Shown here: positions 37,181 to 48,064 of the stretch, in pieces | How the letters are laid out: every line of letters starts with the position of its first letter | How positions within the stretch are numbered: the first letter of the stretch is position 1 | Assembly (NCBI GenBank): GCA_005406025.1 | Contig: BGZK01001203.1 | Coordinates: 62,001 to 126,000 of the forward strand | Length of the DNA: 64,000 nucleotides | Direction: 5' to 3' | DNA from: Eumeta japonica | Lineage: Eukaryota > Arthropoda > Insecta > Lepidoptera > Psychidae | The notes under the pieces: generated by a model | Told to the model about the DNA's origin: nothing | Seen by the model: only the letters and a program-made list of their open reading frames with translations | Database searches by the model: none | Translations under genes and position numbers: made by a program

Positions 37181-38759
37181 TTGTATTTTACAAAATATGA
37201 AATCATTGGAATTGTCACAGTATTGAAAATTCGGGATTCTTTTTATACAACTATGTCTAAATTTTATTGCGTATTTTTTTGCTCACCGGCACACAAACTA
37301 TGTTTCCTTTTAAGTCCTTTTATGAGCGGTATTCTAAATGACGCAAATTGACTTTTGTGATTTGATTTTATGTAATAAATAATAAATTTCTCTTGGGGTG
37401 CAATATTTATTGTATAAATCTTATCGATACAAATTTTACAGGTAGAAGTGATTTTCGTTGGAACTGAAAAAGAAATCCGACAGATTGTAACCTCCCAAAA
37501 AAATCCAAAATCTTAATCAGTATGAAAATAATTGAGTAAATTCTTTATTGTCTAAAAAAAAAACCCCATTTGCTCTTATGAACTAGAGCTCCTGTTTTCT
37601 CTCGTCGTAGCTACCCATTTAAATAAGTAAAACTCTGCGCTTTGGCAAATCCTTCAAATTCTAGCGAACCTCAATCAATCGAATAATGCTGGTACGATGG
37701 AATGTCAGTAGAGCAGTGCAGGCAGATGTAAAATCTTTATGGCCCTAAAGCTGATTCAAAGGTATGGCGTTACGTACGCTTTAACAGCACCTACGCATCT
37801 AAAGATCCGTGTTCAATTCCGTCAGAAGTGGAGAAACTCTTAGAAACACCATAAATCTACGTCTCCGGTAATAACCGGGGTTTGCTATAACAAGAATAAC
37901 AAATTTTGCAAAGTATTTCTCTGAACGAAATTGCGTATTTTGCCGCACTGAAACTGAATTCGTCATAGAAATCAGTATTAAATAGGTGTCGCTTCACTAA
38001 TTATACATCTTATAGATAGAAAACTCATTACTAACAATGGTTTTATAGACGTAATTCTATTCTATTCAGAACATAACACCCACATGCTTTTAAAATGAAA
38101 AACCGATTTTAGTTGCGATACAATTGACAGATAACACATCAGTCAAAAATGGGATTGAAAAACTTTGAATGTGTTTAGAATAGTTATTTTAAACGTTATC
38201 ATATATATATATATATATATATATATTTAATTTAGAACATCGAATATAGTTTCAATAACATGAAATTGTCACTGAACTATCAATTTACGAAAAAAATTTA
38301 AAGTACTTAATAAAACGCCTATATTAATTTTGACATCTAACAAAGCATATAGGAATTATGGTGCCAAGCACTAAACTCTCATCTATCTTATTATAATTAC
38401 GTGAAACAGAACCATTATTCCTTTTAAGTAACGCCTGGGTGTGCAACTATTCAATACGCGGACAATTATTTTTATGTTCTCGTAAAGCTTTCTCTCAACA
38501 AAGAAAAGCTCGGTTAGTGCGTACGTTTCCATTGTTTCTATAAATAAAGTTCATCACAATGAGAGCTTTTGATGAGGTACAAAGTTACTATATTTATTTA
38601 TGGATTCATATTTAGCTACTCTTAAACATTCTTAATCCTTTTTACTTTCGCAAAAATAAAATTTATATACGAGATGTATTTATTATTCGCTTTACGTATC
38701 TGTTGGTATATTGACCCAAATAAAATAAATTTTACAACGCGAAATTTTACAAATGAGTT
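37181..38759. other. AT-rich stretch, no gene seen
   Basis: An (AT)n tract lies at 38201-38227. No coding or RNA signals were recognised. Confidence 0.4.
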
Positions 38760-38792
38760 TACTCTTATTGGTAAATTTTACCAATAAGAGTA
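38760..38792. repeat. Perfect 16-bp hairpin
   Basis: TACTCTTATTGGTAAA, one T, then its exact reverse complement. Not followed by a T-run; eukaryotic context, so not a terminator. Confidence 0.85.
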
Positions 38793-38803
38793 TAGGCATC
38801 GTA

Positions 38804-39540
38804 TTAACTTCGCCTATTGTCGTGGTTGGAAACGCCAGCAGAACCTGACAAGTGGTTTTCTGTGTCGCAAACGCTTTTAAAATAGAAAGATAAATGTACT
38901 GGATTGACGTTAGCTAACAAAATGCCAGAATAAAAGGGTAAATTTATTGTATTTACCCTTTTATTCTGCAAGCCTTTAAGATAATAGAAAGCCACTTGCG
39001 CGACCTCAAAAACTTGAACTTTGGACACATTTGTCTTCAACGTTATGACGTAATCGTCAACAGCACTCCAACTCGTCCAGTGAGGGGAGCTTAAAGCCAA
39101 AATATCTGCTATATCCCCTCAAACTAAAAGAAAGTTTTTGAGATAGTACATCTCAACAGTGAGATGGTAAAAAACTTAACATTATCACAAACTTGCCCCA
39201 AAAACGCATCCTAAAATGGCAGCAAATTATGGAATTCCTTAATACTGAACGTTTCAGGTATCATGTTTGAACTTCTTCGACTCCTGACTTTAAACGCAGC
39301 TCCTCAACGTCACGATCTTGATTTGACAACCCGACCCAGAGGGCTAAAGAATTGTGGATAATTGTGGACAACAGCACATACATCGGCTTTGGATTACTGT
39401 CGATGCTTTGTACTCGTAACGACGTATATGGCCGACTGTTATCGGTGTATATAAGACGACACTGCCGGGTTTTATGTAACTTTAAACATTCCTTTAGACG
39501 CTCCTTAAAAGATCCACGTGAAGAATTAATGTATATCATG
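38804..39540 (-). other. Two minus open frames, unrecognised
   Basis: Frames of 98 codons (39100-38804) and 92 codons (39539-39261) lie close together. The first is interrupted in composition by the perfect 18-bp hairpin at 38926-38968. The second contains a basic start (SFKERLKECLKLHKTRQCR) and ends with an acidic tail. No family was recognised for either. They could be parts of one decayed mobile-element protein. Confidence 0.2.
38926..38968. repeat. Perfect 18-bp hairpin
   Basis: CAGAATAAAAGGGTAAAT, a 7-nt loop (38944-38950), then the exact reverse complement at 38951-38968. Confidence 0.85.
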
Positions 39541-39724
39541 TAACTAATTAATATATATTTTTTGTGTTAAATTAAATAATAAAGTTATTTTTTTAACCTT
39601 CATTAGTGTTGTTCACGAAAACGACATCGAAGAGGTTAGATTACATCTCTAACCATAATAGCGAACACGGTTTAAGGTGTTTCAGATTCAATTTGTTTTC
39701 AAATTTTGACGTTTATATATTATG

Positions 39725-39726
<2 letters not shown>

Positions 39727-39787
<61 letters not shown>
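39727..39787. repeat. (AT)n microsatellite
   Basis: An alternating AT tract of about 60 bp, preceded by shorter TA runs. Confidence 0.9.
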
Positions 39788-39789
<2 letters not shown>

Positions 39790-42104
39790 CTCGATTTATT
39801 GAATCCTTTATAATTTACTTATATAAAAATATTCTTTATTATTCTTAGAATTGTGAACATCTTACCATTTTTTTGTAGAATTAAAAAAACAGTGAATATT
39901 AACTTAAAATAATATTAGATATTGATAAAAGATGAAATTTAACAATTATTCGTAAAAATTATTCACACAAATTTTTTCCGCACACATATTATATGTACCT
40001 CAGCTTTTTTTAATTCTCAAGTAAATAAAGAGGGTGATTGTTCAACACTAACACCATATCTTTTGACATTTAATATCTAGTAAGGAGAAATATAGGGGAT
40101 GGATATAATCATCCATACATTTGAAAGTATTTATAAAGTGTTTTTTAGAACAATTTTTCCCAAGAACTCATAATCATTGAAACAGTAGTTTCTGAGAAAT
40201 ATAACAGTGACTATACTACAAATTGCGAGCAAGTAACACACTTTATTCTATTGTATGAGACGGCCTTTAAAACAAACAATAATTTAAAAATTTTGTGCAA
40301 CAATATAGATAAATTGCACAGTATCACGATCACAATTTCGATATTTTGCATGTGTTTAAGAGAGAGGGTTACGTTTAAATGTTTTGGAATCTTTCAAATT
40401 TTTAAAACATAAAGATAATAATAATATGCTCAATGAGCAAACTAACATTTATAAATTTTTGGTGGTGATCTGTGGCTGTTGTTAAGGGTGCTTTGGTCAC
40501 CCTTTGACGCATTGCATGAAAGCATTTCATTTAACAACGTTGTGTCCGCATATGTCGGTTGTTTTTAACACTCCTTATGCCCTGGTGGATGTGACTATCT
40601 ACAATTTCCTAAGGATGTGCCTGGTTGGCATGAAACGTACTTAGAAATTAACATTATAACGATTACCGAACTAAGATAATAATAGAATTAACACTTGCTT
40701 AGATGTTTGATATCTGTCAATCCTCTCGACTCAATATTCAATTCTTTGGATAGAGATTCGTAGTGGAGAGGCAGATTCGAGGGTCAGCGGTGGGTTGCAT
40801 GCTCCATGTTAATGCATGTTGCGGGTAAACGTCGAACACGCTATATTAAATAAAAACGTCGTTTTTATAATAACATAATGACAGTTCTTAAACTTTTAGA
40901 GTATTTAGTTTTTGACGATATCGGTGAACGTCGGTGAACGAACAGAAAAAAATCTCTAATATTTAATGCGAGATTAAAGGCTGATTATAGATTTGGTAGA
41001 CATTTTCTATATATTACACTTGAAATTAAAATGTGCTAACTGGAAGCATGATTTATGGATATTGTTATAAAACATTAACGTTGTCTCTTACAAATCCGAT
41101 AATTTTCCAAAAAAATTTCTGAAAATGCATTTTTCATTTTTTAACTCTTGCTTGTCGGTGTCATTCTTTTCTTTTTTTCTCGGAAGATACACTACCACAA
41201 TCATTTATCTTCTACAGTACTTTTGCTACTTCACACTTGGTCCAATTGAAATTCAAATTCATATATTTAAGCGCATAGATCTTAAATAACCTTTTTGGTT
41301 GTCACATATGTATTCTTTACACGCGATTAAAATATAACTTTCTTTATTTGGTGTTATGACCTAGATTTTACAACTAAATTAAAAACTAATAAGTTATGAC
41401 AAACTTAATAGTATACACCGAGTTAGGAAGCTTAATTGAAAGCGATATTGCTCGATATAGAAATGAAAGAAGTTGTCGGGTCTAGGCAGATGAAGTCGCG
41501 GGCAAAGCGAATCATGTATAACGTAGTAATAATAAACGTGCTAGTCGCTTACATTGAAGTTGGCGTTTTTGGATACTGGCCACTTTGAATTTAAGAATAT
41601 TCGACGAACTCAACAAATTCAAATTATAAATGCGGAAAGTGCTTAACGGAACATGGATTTTATTGAAATTTAATTCTATACCAGAAAAAATTCAATTATA
41701 CACAAAAGAAATTTTACTTCAAACATATATCCAGTGATCCGTAAAGTGTAATGTTGAAAAAATGCACTCCCAAAAGCAAAGCAAACTAATTGCAATCGAT
41801 AAAAAACAATATTCGAAATATGAAACAATTCCTTTCGAGGTACTTAGACAATTAATGTGATATAAATATTTACCCATACCTCATTTACGATATTACTGTC
41901 TGGTGACGCAGTTGTGTTAGGTCGTAACATTTTTATTGCTATTGAACATCGGCGAAACAAATTCCAGTAATAAAGTATTGGAATGAGGTACACATTACTA
42001 AAACTGTTAGGAGTCCTAAATAGAATAACGTTTTGACGGACTTGTACGTATATATTTTACGACATTAATATATGATCACAGCGGCCCATCATACGACTGA
42101 CCGA
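39788..42104. other. AT-rich stretch, no gene seen
   Basis: Patches at 40440-40640 and 40740-40860 are slightly GC-richer and could be decayed repeats. Around 40925 the octamer-scale duplication CGGTGAACGTCGGTGAACG occurs. No coding exon was recognised. Confidence 0.35.
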
Positions 42105-42300
42105 CTAATTTTCTTTACAATTAAACTGATCTATGACCTCTAATATACTTTGCGATAACTGATCTGCTCCACGTTCTAAAGTAACATCGAAAAAACCTAC
42201 AAATCTCTCTTTGATCCCCGTCTTAGTCAAATAGCGGAATATGACAGACATTTGCTCTCGATGGCTAATATCAGGTGTTTCGTCGGCTATAACCGACACG
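42105..42300 (-). mobile_element. hAT-type transposase fragment (DUF4371 domain)
   Basis: A 64-codon minus frame reads SVIADETPDISHREQMSVIF then VKERFVGF-like IKERFVGFFDVT and a LEVIDQFN end. This is the hallmark start of the DUF4371 region found in hAT transposases and domesticated ZMYM-type proteins ('SVIADETTDIS--EQ'). The first catalytic aspartate lies in the ADET motif. Only this fragment is present and the frame ends at a stop, so it is a relic. Confidence 0.75.
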
Positions 42301-43322
42301 AATTTCGTAAGTTAATTTCTGATTAAAAATGTTCGAATTAAAATAGGAATTTATTAAAAAATGTGATACAGTTTTTGCTATCAAAATTCTACCCTCTTGA
42401 TATGCAGTAACTATATTTTGTCTGTGAGTTCGCCAGCAGACACCGATCAAATGGCGTCATCTTTATACCGATCCCTCCCTAATCTCAATCCCTATTTTGT
42501 CCTTAAACCTAATCTCAACCAATTTCACACGAAGCGTTCCTTATATATATATATATACATAATGTCAGCCTTCAATATATACAATAAAACGAGCGAAGCA
42601 CTAAAAAAGTGTTATATATAAAAACAGTAAAGATTTACAATAGCACGCAATCTTTGTATTGAAAACAATCATTTTGCAATTTTTATTCTAGATTAAAATG
42701 GATTCTAAATTTTAATCTAGAAATAATTGAATCTCTTACAAAATATCACTTTGTAAAATTCAATTGTACTCTTATTGTTATTCACATGCATTCTATTTCT
42801 ACGTATATTTGGACGTAATTTTGCTTCACTGCAATTTAGTTATATTAAAAAATAAATTAGGCGGACCCGTGCCAATAATTCTCGCAAAATGTCGTTACAA
42901 AATAATCCTATCGGGGGTCGAGGTTTGAGATACGATGAAAAATGAACACATAAAAAAGTAGAATGTATGTATTCACCAACCTGAGATACAATAAAATGAT
43001 ACGAGCCCATTTAAACGCCTTTAGAGGGTCGTACTTTAATTCTGTATGCACTTATATAGTGTTTCTAGACAGTTATTTAGTGATAAGGAAAGCAATATAT
43101 CATTTATTAATTATTTATTGATAGTATAAGCTCTTCTAAAAAGTCTTCCAAATATTTCCCAGAATTTATTTTGATGTGTGTGAAGAATTAAAATTCTCAG
43201 AAATAAGCAAATTATAAAAGTGAATTAAATTGTATATGTTAAAAAAAGAAGAAAAAATTATTTAAATGTAAAGAGGTGCGTAGGTAAATTTAATTTTATA
43301 TAAATTGTATTAAGATAAATTT
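42301..43322. other. AT-rich stretch with a 14-bp hairpin
   Basis: TTCTAGATTAAAAT (42686-42699) pairs exactly with 42709-42722 around a 9-nt loop. A second imperfect inverted pair (TTGAATCTCTTACAAAA and TTTGTAAAATTCAA) follows at about 42728-42772. No CSP exon similarity could be found here, although the relic at 43370 would predict one. Confidence 0.5.
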
Positions 43323-43369
43323 TTATGCTACATTAAGAAAATTATATTAATTTTCTTAATGTAGCATAA
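43323..43369. repeat. Perfect 22-bp hairpin at the CSP-relic boundary
   Basis: Arms 43323-43344 and 43348-43369 (from TTATGCTACATTAAG) are exact complements around a 3-nt TAT loop. Homology to the CSP 3' end begins at its right edge. Confidence 0.9.
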
Positions 43370-43680
43370 TGAGAAGACAGTTCTTTGTTCTAATGAAAAA
43401 AGAGAAGCTTATCTTGTAGTAAAATAACGGCCAATTTTCTTGCCTAACATGAAAATGATGTTTATATGACACTCAGTATTATTTCTTCACATTTTATTCA
43501 TCTGTATTTCATTTAGTTTTAATATTCAAACCATTTGGATTTGCTTTGAAATATATTTTTTGTTTTACATATTACATTTTTTATTTAGCTGCATATTTAA
43601 CTTTCCTTTAATTGTTAATTAAAGAATGAAAAAATTGAACAAATTATAATAGTAACAAAACTATTTATAAAATAAATAAT
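43370..43680 (+). pseudogene. CSP 3' UTR relic (remnant of a lost tandem copy)
   Basis: From 43370 the sequence aligns with the intact CSP's end from about 51411. TGAGAAGACAGTTCT is identical in both. AATGAAAAA..GAGAA, ATTTTCTTGC, TTTGTTTT/TAGTTTTAATATTCAAA, TGAAATATATTTTTT and the TTTTAATT/AATTGTTAATTA region then follow in the same order. No CSP coding sequence is left upstream; a perfect hairpin marks the break. It shows that a third CSP once stood about 8.0 kb upstream of the present gene. Confidence 0.75.
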
Positions 43681-45089
43681 TAATTAGATACCATGATCAC
43701 AGTAAAACCGAAAACTAAATAGAATTAAAAAAAAATAAAAATATATAAAAAATATTAATGTACTAGTTACGTGGGAAAGAAATTACATACCTGATTTCAG
43801 TAATACAATTCTTTAAAGATTTAGCATATAATTTTCTAACAACGCTGAGGAGTTTTAGAGCCAATTATTTAAAACTTGCTGTGAACATTTCTGTTTGTAG
43901 AAGTGTACAATAACGGCTTTACACCAGTCAATAAATACTTTATTGCTTTTCTAGTACTTACTGAGGAGCTGGTGCCAATGTGGAGTACTTTGGCACCAGC
44001 AATTGGCAAAATAACAATTACGTAATTTTGTTATACCTTTAGTAATTTTTTAAATAATCATTATAATTTATATAATCACTAATCATTATAAACTCAAAAA
44101 TATTTTCGTGCTTTCCGAGTCGAAAACATTATTGCTCAAAACAGTGCAGGAAGTTGTGGGACGGATTAATTGCCCATTTTTTTGCAAAGTAAAGTAAAGG
44201 TTGAAAGAAATATCGCATGTTTATTCGTTACATTAGTTTAATTTAATAAATATTATTTGTTTCGTTTAACGTAAACTCATTCTTATTTCCCACAACGATA
44301 TGCAAAAAACATAGACAATTTACGCAAGGAGCGTCCGCCTTGCGCTTCACCGATGTTCACCGACCACGTCGCGCGCGCCCGGCGGTGTAGTGTGCCCCCA
44401 GTTACAGAACTAAGTCTCCGTTACTTGCAAGCGATTAGCCGGCCACTAAGTACAATTAAGTACACTAAGCACCAATTCCTATGGAAATACATCAAATTTA
44501 TAAACGAAAATTTAAATAAAAAACACAAAGTGCAAAGGAAAGTTGTACCGTTTTATATCTACACTGTTTATATTTATAGTATATATACCGGTTTATGGGT
44601 ATATGGGTACAGCTTGCATACAACGCTGACAGTGGTCGAGCTTTTCCCTGACGAACAAAAGCTTTTCTCGGTCAGTAATTACTATTGTTTATGAAAATAA
44701 GTTCTCATCACAGCGACGTCTCGTTATGATAACACAATGCCACTACTCTGGTAAAATTAACAGCGCAGAGTTTAATACTACTCAGAAATTTCTTTGCTTT
44801 ACATTTTCTAATCATATCTTTGATATACTTAGTTTAAAGTGTTGAAAACCACATTTGAAACTTATTATGAATTCATTAATTAATAAATTTTTACTGCGAT
44901 CACCGAGGAAAACGTGGCTACTGTTAAGCTGATAACTAAGCAGAGGTATACCTATGAGGAGATCGAGATTGTTTGGAGATATGAACCTAATCCAAAAATA
45001 ATTTATCAGCATTTAAATTTTAAGTACTTGTACGTCATCGCTAAATTCCTCATGAACTTCGAACACAAACACACTCTCCAAAGTGTCAT
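43681..45089. other. Intergenic stretch
   Basis: A hairpin GCTGGTGCCA / TGGCACCAGC lies at 43968-43977 and 43991-44000. 44325-44470 is GC-richer, with a 113-codon plus frame (44353-44694) that becomes low in complexity after about 40 residues and matches no family. 44914-45060 has another short frame without recognition. Confidence 0.35.
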
Positions 45090-45365
45090 ATCCTCACAAC
45101 TGGGCTGCAGCTCGAAAATAGGCGGCCTCGACTGCTGAGGCTGGACCCTCACAGGACACAGGCGTAAAGTAACAGCTTCCACCGTTGCAATTCTCTCACT
45201 GAATGACGCTTTCGACGGCCACTCCTCCATCAGCCCACTCGCTGTCCATCCATCCCTCAGATGTCCTATTCCTACCCAAGAGGCCGGCAACGCATTGGTG
45301 ACTCCTCTGGGGTTGCGAACGTCCAGATTGCGGTAACTACGTGCTCTCAGAGAGTTCACAAACAT
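45090..45365 (+). repeat. SINE-like dispersed repeat, copy 2
   Basis: It ends with CCCAAGAGGCCGGCAACGC ATTGGTGACTCC and TTGCGAACGTCCAGATTGCGG, aligned with the ends of the copies at 26510 and 46690. Its 5' part (CTCGACTGCTGAGGCTGGACC) differs. The 119-codon minus frame over it is incidental. Confidence 0.55.
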
Positions 45366-45529
45366 GTTTACTTCTCTAAAATGTTAAAAAAAGGCTCATA
45401 TAGATTGGTGGGAAAGAATATGTTAAAATACGACCATAAAACAGGCAATAATCATGGTAAAAACTATTTCAGACGGGTCCAGTTGCACTATCCCATTTGA
45501 AAAGCAAAAGACAGACAACACTACACTAG

Positions 45530-45920
45530 CATCTGTTTGTGCAGTATAGAACTTCCGAAAAAATTCAGAAGAGACGCCCGAGAAGTCACTTGCTCATGCA
45601 TACATGACAATGCTCCTCCGCACATCGTGAAGATCATGGAATCTTTTCTGACTTCTGAAGAGATCGAGCTCGTTATCGTGATTCACTCTACATTCTACAT
45701 CTACTTTTATTTTTCACCACTCTACATTCTACATCTATTAAAATTTTTTCATATTTGGGAGCTTTGAAATTCACGGAGAATGAAGAGGCTGTGATGTCGT
45801 TCAACCAGAACTTGAAAAACATATCCTCCAATTAGTGGAAGTCGGAACTAGTTTGAAAAATAATTCCACTTATAAATTATATAAGATGTTAAGGAGAATA
45901 TTTTAAAACGTAATAAATAA
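45530..45920 (+). mobile_element. Mariner transposase relic (catalytic part)
   Basis: Conceptual residues CIHDNAPPHIVKIMESFLTS at about 45600-45660 match the mariner block 'HDNARPH-AK----L', which holds the second catalytic aspartate. About 45765-45800, FTENEEAVMSFNQNL resembles the region after the third aspartate. The intervening 'YSPDLAPSDYHLF' block is disrupted by a local duplication: CACTCTACATTCTACATCTA occurs twice, near 45684 and 45718. The copy is non-functional and lacks the N-terminus. Confidence 0.55.
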
Positions 45921-46559
45921 AATGCTTTATTTACGGTTTATGCAATGTATTCAGTGTACTCCAAGTGTACAGTGCACTTGATAAGAAAATACAACAAAGT
46001 TTTTAGAAACAGTGCTTTGTTGTATAAAGTGACCATGATACTTTATTACATATTTTACAAACAAATTACGAGACAATATTCCGATTGATGTGTTTTCAAG
46101 CGGGTAAACGCGGTAGGAGGAAATAGTTATCAAGAAGTGTATTTTGCAAACTAATAGTGACTTGCGTTTTATAAAATCGTTACATATGTTTTGTATATCC
46201 TGTTATCGCAGAGTATCGCAGTAAATTTATTTAAGCAAATTTAAAGTACTTGAAATGGGAAACAATTGGACTAGAAACTTATTGATTGCTTAAAGTTATG
46301 AAACGCCAAGTTTTGTACACACAAGACATTTGCACTGACTGAATAATATACTTACATACCTCAACATATAATAAATTACTAAGTGCTTAGAAAAGTCTCT
46401 TATAGAAAAAAATCATTTTGTACATACAAAATCAAGACTTCTTTGAGTTTCAAAGGAAATTAGAAACCAGCGGGAAATTGAGGGACTGTTTTTGCTAACT
46501 AGGTCATATATACAGACTAAAGACACAAGATTTAGATAAAATAGTATTATGCAAAATTA
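45921..46559. other. AT-rich stretch, no gene seen
   Basis: The word GACTTGCGTTTTATAAAA (about 46151-46168) recurs exactly near 55014-55031. Otherwise nothing recognised. Confidence 0.4.
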
Positions 46560-46990
46560 CACTCAAAATTGGATTCAGAATCGGAACGCAAAGCGACGCC
46601 GGCTCAGAAATCCCGATTGGGATCTATGTTATGGGTGAGAACTGACAAAAATGGAAAAACAAAAGAGAAAAATGAAAGTGGTGGCGCCATTTTATGGGCA
46701 ACTTGGCTGCAGCACGCAGACGGGCCGGCTCGACCGAGGTACCACCGTTGTATTCTATCACAGAATACAGACGTGAAGTAGAAGCTTTTGCTGTTGCGTT
46801 TCGTCCAGTAAGTGAACATTCAGGTCGCGCACTTTCCCTCCATTACCCCACTTTCCCATTTTCAATCCTCTCTTTATCGGGTACCGTATCCCAAGAGGTC
46901 GGCAGTGTACTGATGACACTTTGAGGTTTCAGTTGTGCATGGGGGGCAATGACCACTTATTTTCTAATGACTCGCAACTCGTTCGCCCCT
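46560..46990 (+). repeat. SINE-like dispersed repeat, copy 3, preceded by GATCCCG-type words
   Basis: 46565-46625 has GGATTCAGAATCGGAACGC-like words. From 46700 come GGCTGCAGCACGCAGACGGG CCGGCTCGACCG, TCTATCACAGAATACAGACG TGAAGTAG and TTGCGTTTCGTCCAGTAAGTG. The end AAGAGGTCGGCAGTGTACTG ATGAC is shared with the other two copies. This is the most complete copy of the three. Confidence 0.6.
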
Positions 46991-47802
46991 CGAATACGCA
47001 ATAAAAAAGGTAGAACTAGAAGTGGAATCTGACTAAATACAGAAACGTTGATTGCAATTGCAAACAATAGTGCTATATTATAGAAAATATCTTATCAATA
47101 TCTTTTCGTTTTGCTACCTTCCTCCATTACATTTTTTAAATTCTCAATGTTGTTGAGAGTGAGGACTAGCGACATCAATCGAAGTTTTATCAATCGCACA
47201 TCTCAAAAAAATATTGATTCGCTTATAAATGTTGCGTTGTGATGATGACAAGTCACAAATAAATTTGTATGCGAAATTAAAATAACTAATAATTATAAGA
47301 AGTTACTACGAGCGATAAAAGACGTGACTGTAGATAGCTTTTCATAAATATTGAATGGGGCATCTGACGTAATGTTAAGTGTAGTTATATTTCTACAAAA
47401 AATTCGCACATTTCCTATTGAAAAAGTATTATTTTCTTGACAATAAGTTTATCTTAAAAATTATTAACAAATCCTTTCTACCCGACTGCTCTCTGATACT
47501 CATCATTTTGAAATAAAAAAAAAGCTTTTAAGAACACTAAATAATATCCGATGGAATTCCTTTCGTATTTGCAATATCGTATATAAAAATTGAAAAAGGA
47601 TTTCGAAGCTAAACAATTCACGCGCAATTAATACATACACAATAACAGAAGGGAGAAAAAGACGTGTACGTGAAAATAGCCAAAGTTGAACTGCATTTGT
47701 CAAGAACAAATTTTATAGATATGCCTGAAGTATCTCTGAAAAACACTGAAAACCATACCGTAATCCCAGTTAACTTAATACGTTATTAAAGTTTCACGTA
47801 AC
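46991..47802. other. AT-rich stretch upstream of the CSP promoter
   Basis: No gene or repeat was recognised. Confidence 0.4.
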
Positions 47803-48064
47803 ATGTCAAGTCCGTCGCCATACGTCAAGCATCAGACAGAAGATTCCGTATCGCACTTGGCCTGTGTTTTTCTCGTCCACGACGAGGTCTGTCGCCCGGC
47901 CGTCGTGAGAACGCCCGGCGGACTCCGGACTTTGGACGCGCAAAAACGCAGAGTCCGAAGTCCAGTCCGAAGTCCGCAAGGCCACGCCGGAGCAGGAGGC
48001 TGTATATATGCAGGTCCGAAGACCGCCTCTTCAGTATCGCTCGACTTTTCCCCTTGACCTACCG
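47803..48064 (+). promoter_or_regulatory. Promoter region of the intact CSP gene
   Basis: GC-rich and homologous along about 250 bp to the promoter of the pseudogene copy at 56392-56645. Core elements: TATATAT at 48003-48009, and 30 bp later the arthropod initiator TCAGTA (48031-48036, A at 48033 as likely +1). Upstream, GGACTCCGGACTTTGGAC (47920-47937) is followed by two inverted copies, GAGTCCGAAGTCC (47951-47963) and AGTCCGAAGTCC (47964-47975). Both promoters keep this inverted pairing, so a dimeric or paired transcription-factor site is plausible. CpG-rich patches lie at 47875-47910. Confidence 0.7.
48033..48064 (+). other. 5' untranslated exon 1 of the intact CSP gene
   Basis: From the initiator A (48033) to a canonical donor (exon ...CTACCG, then GTGAGT at 48065). 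It is about 32 nt with no ATG. The matching segment of the decayed copy runs from 56603 to 56645 and is also followed by GTGAGT, which supports the exon. Confidence 0.55.

Noticed and set aside
38760..38968. Hairpins as transcription terminators
   Set aside because: Eukaryotic context, no T-run after the stems, no gene end nearby.
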